Shown here in pieces: positions 6,394-10,672 of a stretch of 10,672 bases of DNA (position 1 is its first letter; each line of letters begins with the position of its first letter). The position numbers and the translations under genes are program-made. Where the stretch lies: assembly GCA_038251625.1 (NCBI GenBank), contig JBBSBE010000131.1, forward strand, positions 1 through 10,672, written 5' to 3'. The notes under the pieces are model-generated. The model did not search any database and had not been told where the DNA came from. It saw only the letters and a program-made list of their open reading frames with translations. This DNA is from JBBQXK01 sp038251625. GTDB lineage: Bacteria; Pseudomonadota; Alphaproteobacteria; Rhodobacterales; Rhodobacteraceae.

Positions 6394-7716
6394 ATGACCC
6401 AACCGCAGACCACCACATCGCAGCTGCCGCCCAGCGCCAGCCCCGTCACCCGCTTTCTGCGCGCCACCGAGCTTGACACCCGCCTTCTGGGCATGGTCGG
6501 CGCGCTGGTCGCGATCTGGGTCGGCTTTCACCTTGTGGGCTACTTGAACAACGGGTTCGGCGCGTTCCTGACGCCCCGCAACCTGTGGAACCTCAGCGTC
6601 CAGACCTCCTCGATCGGGATCATGGCCTGCGGCATGGTGCTGGTCATCGTGACCCGCCACATCGACCTCAGCGTGGGCTCGATGCTGGGCTTCACAGCGA
6701 TGATCATGGGGCTTTTGCAGGTCGAGATCCTGCCGCAGTTCATCGGCCTCGGGAACCCCGCGATCTGGGTCATCACCTGTATCGTCGGCATGGCCATGGG
6801 CACGCTCATCGGCGCCTTTCAGGGCGCGCTGATCGCTTATGGCCGCATCCCTGCCTTCATCGTCACCCTCGGTGGTCTTCTGGTCTGGCGGGGGGCTGCG
6901 TTTCTTGTGGCCCGGGGCCGCACCATCTCGCCCGTCGATGCCAACTTCGCGCTGCTGGGCGGCGGGCCTTACGGATCGGTCGGCGAAATCGGCAGCTGGA
7001 TCGTCGGTATCCTCGCCTGCGTCGGTATCCTGTGGATGCTGATCCACGGCCGCGCGCAACGCCACAAGTTCGAATTTCCGCTGCGCCCGATGTGGGCCGA
7101 GGTTTTGCTGGGCGTCCTTGGCTGTGGCATTGCCATCGGTGCGGTCCTGCTGGTCAACGCCTACCCCTGGCCGCGCGGCATCGTGAACCAGTACGTCGCC
7201 GCCAACGACATCACGCTGCCCGAAGGCGGCACCCTGTTCATCAGCCACGGCTTCGCGATCCCGGTGCTTATCCTTCTGGCGGTCGGCATCGCGATGACCT
7301 TCATCATGACCCGCACCCGCTTTGGCCGCTACGTCTTTGCCATCGGCGGCAACCCCGATGCCGCCCTTCTTGCGGGCATCGACGTGAAGTGGATGACGGT
7401 CAAGATCTTCGCGCTCATGGGGTTTCTCACCGGCCTTTCCGCCGTCGTGGCCTCGGCCCGCCTGAACTCGGCCACCAACGCGCTTGGCACGCTGGACGAA
7501 CTTTACGTCATCGCCGCCGCCGTGATCGGGGGCACCTCGCTCGCGGGTGGCATCGGCACGATCTACGGCGCGATCCTTGGCGCTTTCGTCATGCAATCGC
7601 TGCAGACGGGCATGGTGCTGATCGGTTTCGACGCCGCCTTGCAGAATATCGTTGTGGGCACCGTGCTGGTGCTCGCGGTCTATATCGACACGCTCTACCG
7701 CGCCAAATCGAAGTGA
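6394..7716 (+). CDS. xylH: D-xylose ABC transporter, permease
   Basis: This is a 440-residue, strongly hydrophobic protein of the RbsC/XylH permease family. A polar N-terminal tail (1-30) is followed by about ten membrane segments, for example near 31-50, 72-88, 96-112, 124-149, 153-172, 200-217, 236-254, 285-304, 335-355, 371-398 and 415-430 (boundaries by eye). 'GNPDAALLAGIDVK' (319-332) lies on the cytoplasmic side, where family members contact the ATPase. The gap near 255-282 (PWPRGIVNQYVAANDITLPEGG) looks like an extended periplasmic loop. The ATG at 6394 was preferred over an in-frame TTG at 6361 because the resulting N-terminus leads directly into 'LRATELDTRLLGM', which I associate with alphaproteobacterial XylH; neither start has a good ribosome site. 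It forms the channel for xylose with XylG and lies 146 bp after xylF and 10 bp before xylG. Confidence 0.94.
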   Translation: MTQPQTTTSQLPPSASPVTRFLRATELDTRLLGMVGALVAIWVGFHLVGYLNNGFGAFLTPRNLWNLSVQTSSIGIMACGMVLVIVTRHIDLSVGSMLGFTAMIMGLLQVEILPQFIGLGNPAIWVITCIVGMAMGTLIGAFQGALIAYGRIPAFIVTLGGLLVWRGAAFLVARGRTISPVDANFALLGGGPYGSVGEIGSWIVGILACVGILWMLIHGRAQRHKFEFPLRPMWAEVLLGVLGCGIAIGAVLLVNAYPWPRGIVNQYVAANDITLPEGGTLFISHGFAIPVLILLAVGIAMTFIMTRTRFGRYVFAIGGNPDAALLAGIDVKWMTVKIFALMGFLTGLSAVVASARLNSATNALGTLDELYVIAAAVIGGTSLAGGIGTIYGAILGAFVMQSLQTGMVLIGFDAALQNIVVGTVLVLAVYIDTLYRAKSK

Positions 7717-7726
7717 GGGGACAGCC

Positions 7727-8491
7727 ATGAAAAACCCGAACACCGGCACACCCCTTGTCGAACTGCGCGACATCTCGATCTCGTTCGGGGGCATCAAGGC
7801 CGTCGATCACGTCACGGTCGATCTGCATCCGGGCGAAGTTGTGGGCCTTCTCGGCCACAACGGCGCGGGCAAATCCACCCTCATCAAATGCCTGTCCGGC
7901 GCCTATCAGGCCGACGCGGGCGAGATCTTCATCAACGGCGAGAAGGTCACGATCGAAAACCCCCGCGATGCGCGCGCCTACAACGTCGAGACGATCTACC
8001 AGACCCTCGCGCTGGCCGACAACCTCGACGCCGCCTCGAACCTCTTTCTGGGGCGCGAGCTTGTCAGCCCCTTGGGCTTTGTCGACGACGCCCGGATGGA
8101 GGCCGAGACGCGCAAGATCATGGCGCGGCTCAACCCCAACTTCCGCAAGTTCAACGTGCCCGTCTCGGCGCTCTCGGGCGGTCAGCGCCAGTCGGTCGCC
8201 ATCGCCCGCGCGGTGTATTTCAACGCCAAGATCCTGATCATGGACGAACCGACCGCAGCCCTCGGGCCGCAGGAAACCCAGATGGTCGCCGAACTGATCC
8301 AGGAACTGAAATCCACCGGCCTTGGCATCTTCCTGATCGAGCATGACATCCACGCCGTCATGGACCTTTGCGACCGCGCCGTGGTGATGAAGAACGGCCA
8401 GCGCGTCGGTTGCGTGAACGTGGGCGAAGTGACCGACGAAGATATCCTCGGCATGATCATCCTCGGGAAAAAGCCGCCGCAGGCCTATTGA
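7727..8491 (+). CDS. xylG: D-xylose ABC transporter, ATP-binding protein (single module)
   Basis: This is a 254-residue ABC ATPase with one complete nucleotide-binding module. It shows Walker A GHNGAGKST (43-51), Q-loop Q92, signature LSGGQ (149-153), Walker B ILIMDE (169-174) and H-loop H206. It energises xylose uptake with XylH. E. coli XylG is about 510 residues with two fused modules; this is the half-size form, similar to FrcA-type ATPases, and must act as a homodimer. The start at 7727 has a good ribosome site (AGGGGA, 7716-7721, 5 nt spacing); the frame also opens earlier, inside xylH, but that leader has no family similarity. The stop TGA shares its last base with the xylB ATG. Confidence 0.94.
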   Translation: MKNPNTGTPLVELRDISISFGGIKAVDHVTVDLHPGEVVGLLGHNGAGKSTLIKCLSGAYQADAGEIFINGEKVTIENPRDARAYNVETIYQTLALADNLDAASNLFLGRELVSPLGFVDDARMEAETRKIMARLNPNFRKFNVPVSALSGGQRQSVAIARAVYFNAKILIMDEPTAALGPQETQMVAELIQELKSTGLGIFLIEHDIHAVMDLCDRAVVMKNGQRVGCVNVGEVTDEDILGMIILGKKPPQAY

Positions 8492-9927
8492 TGTACCTCG
8501 GTCTCGATCTTGGCACCTCGGGCCTCAAGGGCATCCTGATCAACGACGATCAGGCGGTTGTGGCCGAAGCTTCCGCCCCCCTGACGGTCCAGCGCCCCCA
8601 CGCCGGCTGGTCCGAACAAAACCCCGCCGACTGGATCGCCGCCGCCGAGGCGGTGCTTGATGCGCTGGCCCCACAGGGCCTTGGCGCCGTGCGCGCCATC
8701 GGCCTTTCGGGCCAGATGCACGGCGCCACGCTGCTGGATGCGGCGGACGAGGTGCTGCGCCCCGCGATCCTGTGGAACGACACGCGGTCGCATGAAGAAG
8801 CGCATGACCTTGACGGCGATCCGATGTTCCGCCGCGTCTCCGGCAACATCGTCTTTCCCGGTTTCACCGCGCCCAAAATCGTCTGGGTCCAGCACCATGA
8901 ACCCCGCCTGCGCGACCGCGTGGCTTGCGTGCTTTTGCCCAAGGATTACCTGCGCCTCTGGCTGACGGGCGACCATGTATCGGAAATGTCCGATGCCGCG
9001 GGCACAAGTTGGCTCGACGTGGGCGCCCGCAACTGGTCGGACGATCTTCTGTCCCTTACCGGCCTCGATCGCGGCCAGATGCCCCGTCTTGTCGAGGGGT
9101 CGCAGGTATCCGGCACCCTCCGCCCCGCGCTCGCCTCGCGATGGGGTCTGCAGAAGGGCGTGATCGTGGCGGGTGGCGGCGGCGACAACGCGGCTTCTGC
9201 CGTGGGCTGCGGCGTGGTGCGCGCGGGCGATGCCTTCGTCTCGGTTGGCACCTCGGGCGTGCTTTTCGCCGCCAATGACGGCTACCAGCCCGCGCCCGAA
9301 ACCGCCGTCCACACCTTCTGCCACGCGCTGCCGAACACATGGCACCAGATGGGCGTGATCCTTGCCGCCACCGACGCGCTGAACTGGTTCGCGGGATTGG
9401 TCGGCGACAGCGCAGCCTCGCTCACCGCCAGCCTCGGGCCCCTCACCGCGCCCGGCCCCACGGTCTTTCTTCCCTACCTTGGCGGTGAGCGTACACCGCT
9501 GAACGACGCCGCCATCCGTGGCGCCTTCCTCGGCCTCGAACACGCCACCGATAAACGGGCAGCCACCCGGGCCGTCCTTGAGGGCGTGACCTTCGCGCTG
9601 CGCGACTGCCGCGATGCGCTGGCCGCCACAGGCACCCGTATCGAACGCCTGATCGCCGTCGGCGGCGGCACGAAATCCGACTTCTGGCTTCAGTCCATCG
9701 CAACCGCACTCGGCCTTCCCGTCCAGCTTCCCGCCGCGGGCGATTTCGGCGGCGCCTTCGGTGCCGCCCGCCTCGCCCTCATGGCCGCCACGGGTGCGGG
9801 CGCCGAAATTGCCACGCTTCCCCCCATCGCCCGGGTCATCGCGCCCGACGCCACCCTCGCCGCCGCCTATGACGCGGGCCACGCCCGCTACCGCGCCGCG
9901 CGCGACCTTATCAGGACCCTGCCATGA
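8491..9927 (+). CDS. xylB: Xylulokinase
   Basis: This is a 478-residue FGGY-family sugar kinase that phosphorylates D-xylulose with ATP to D-xylulose-5-phosphate in the cytoplasm. The N-terminal phosphate loop DLGTSGLKG starts at D6. SGQMHG gives the M76-H77 pair that marks xylulokinases. The catalytic aspartate is D232 in GGGGDNAA, and the adenosine-side glycine motif is 'AVGGGTKSDFW' near 390-400. Length equals the E. coli enzyme (484) within a few residues, and all key positions are present, so it should be active. The ATG overlaps the xylG stop by 1 nt and has only a weak ribosome site, which points to re-initiation by ribosomes ending xylG. It overlaps xylA by 4 nt (ATGA). Confidence 0.96.
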   Translation: MYLGLDLGTSGLKGILINDDQAVVAEASAPLTVQRPHAGWSEQNPADWIAAAEAVLDALAPQGLGAVRAIGLSGQMHGATLLDAADEVLRPAILWNDTRSHEEAHDLDGDPMFRRVSGNIVFPGFTAPKIVWVQHHEPRLRDRVACVLLPKDYLRLWLTGDHVSEMSDAAGTSWLDVGARNWSDDLLSLTGLDRGQMPRLVEGSQVSGTLRPALASRWGLQKGVIVAGGGGDNAASAVGCGVVRAGDAFVSVGTSGVLFAANDGYQPAPETAVHTFCHALPNTWHQMGVILAATDALNWFAGLVGDSAASLTASLGPLTAPGPTVFLPYLGGERTPLNDAAIRGAFLGLEHATDKRAATRAVLEGVTFALRDCRDALAATGTRIERLIAVGGGTKSDFWLQSIATALGLPVQLPAAGDFGGAFGAARLALMAATGAGAEIATLPPIARVIAPDATLAAAYDAGHARYRAARDLIRTLP

Positions 9928-10672
9928 CCGACTTCTTCAAAGGCATCGCCCCCATCGCCTATGAAGGCGAGGGCAGCGCCAACGAATACGCCTTCCGCCA
10001 CTACAACCCTGATGAGATGCTGATGGGCAAGCGAATGGAGGATCACCTGCGCTTCGCCGTCGCCTACTGGCACAGCTTCGCCTGGCCCGGCGGCGATCCC
10101 TTCGGCGGGCAGACGTTCCAGCGCCCGTGGTTCGGCGATACGATGGCGCTGGCGCGCCTCAAGGCCGATGTGGCGTTCGAGATGTTCGATATCCTCGGCC
10201 AGCCCTTCTACTGCTTCCACGACGCCGACGCCCGCCCCGAAGGCGCCACCTTCGCGGAATCCTTGCGCAACCTTCAGGAAATCGTCGGCTACCTCGGCGA
10301 AAAGCAGGCGCACCACAAGGCGCGGCTGCTCTGGGGCACGTCCAACCTCTTTTCCCACCGCCGCTGGATGTCGGGCGCCGCCACCAACCCCGACCCGGAC
10401 GTCTATGCCTATGCCGCCGCCACCGTGAAGGCGAACATGGACGCCACGCATCAGCTTGGCGGGCAGAACTACGTGCTCTGGGGCGGGCGCGAAGGCTACG
10501 AGACGCTTCTGAACACCGACCTTCGGGCCGAACGCGTGCACGCGGGCCGCTTCCTGCAACAGGTGGTCGAATACAAGCACAAGATCGGCTTCAAGGGCAC
10601 CATCCTGATCGAGCCGAAACCGCAGGAACCCTCCAAGCACCAGTACGATTACGACGTGGCCACCGTTTACGG
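9924..10672 (+). CDS. xylA: Xylose isomerase (N-terminal part, cut by window edge)
   Basis: The first 249 codons of a class II (long) xylose isomerase are present; the full protein should be about 435 residues. It converts D-xylose to D-xylulose using two divalent metal ions in a TIM barrel. Visible family marks are 'YWHSFAWPGGDPFGG', CFHDAD with the base pair H99 and D102 (E. coli H101 and D104), 'LLWGTSNLFSHRR', 'NPDPDVYAYA', 'QNYVLWGGREGYE', and the metal and substrate site IEPKP with E230 and K232 (E. coli E232 and K234). The constant offset of 2 from E. coli supports the chosen ATG. AGGA lies 7 nt before it, and the ATG overlaps the xylB stop by 4 nt, implying coupled translation. The remaining metal ligands lie beyond the right edge. 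Confidence 0.97.
   Translation, partial: MTDFFKGIAPIAYEGEGSANEYAFRHYNPDEMLMGKRMEDHLRFAVAYWHSFAWPGGDPFGGQTFQRPWFGDTMALARLKADVAFEMFDILGQPFYCFHDADARPEGATFAESLRNLQEIVGYLGEKQAHHKARLLWGTSNLFSHRRWMSGAATNPDPDVYAYAAATVKANMDATHQLGGQNYVLWGGREGYETLLNTDLRAERVHAGRFLQQVVEYKHKIGFKGTILIEPKPQEPSKHQYDYDVATVY

Noticed and set aside
6343..7797. Long minus-strand open frame (484 codons) opposite xylH
   Set aside because: It is antisense to a clear permease gene, rich in Asp, His, Arg and Gly with no recognisable domain, and is a typical mirror frame of GC-rich coding DNA.
8485..9882. Minus-strand open frame of 465 codons opposite xylB
   Set aside because: It lies entirely opposite a well-supported xylulokinase; the composition is a codon-position artefact and no family resemblance was seen.
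1..10672. Defence system, mobile element, CRISPR or novel gene cluster
   Set aside because: Every long frame with coding character is assigned to tamB, tamA, xylR or xylFHGBA, and no direct repeats, integrase, transposase or unusual base composition was seen.

Overview
The window is about 10.7 kb of GC-rich DNA with compact, often overlapping genes and short leaders. The protein sequences look like those of Rhodobacteraceae (Alphaproteobacteria, the Rhodobacter/Paracoccus group). This placement rests on gene style and protein similarity from memory, not on a search. There is no rRNA, tRNA, CRISPR array, insertion sequence, phage gene or toxin-antitoxin pair. No stretch longer than 217 bp lacks a gene.

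Left part, minus strand (1-3646): the translocation and assembly module pair tamA-tamB. tamA (Omp85-family outer-membrane barrel with POTRA domains) is complete. tamB starts on the last base of the tamA stop codon and runs off the left edge, so only its first ~608 codons are present.

Middle (3724-5224): a ROK-family repressor gene on the minus strand, called xylR here from context, faces a xylose operon across a 217-bp intergenic region. That region holds a strong inverted repeat directly before the xylR start codon, a smaller perfect inverted repeat, a TTGACA hexamer and a leader hairpin before xylF.

Right part, plus strand (5225-10672): xylF (periplasmic D-xylose-binding protein), xylH (permease), xylG (single-module ABC ATPase), xylB (xylulokinase) and xylA (xylose isomerase, cut by the right edge). 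The order follows import and use of the sugar. XylF captures xylose, XylH and XylG import it, XylA isomerises it to xylulose, and XylB phosphorylates that to xylulose-5-phosphate for the pentose phosphate pathway. xylG-xylB and xylB-xylA overlap by 1 and 4 nt, which suggests translational coupling. A 12-bp stem-loop between xylF and xylH probably lets the binding protein be made in excess of the membrane parts.

I do not see an undescribed system here. The pathway is well known. The points worth a second look are regulatory (operator, intercistronic hairpin) and a few protein details: the half-size XylG, a cleavable-looking TamB signal and the TamA loop-6 motif.
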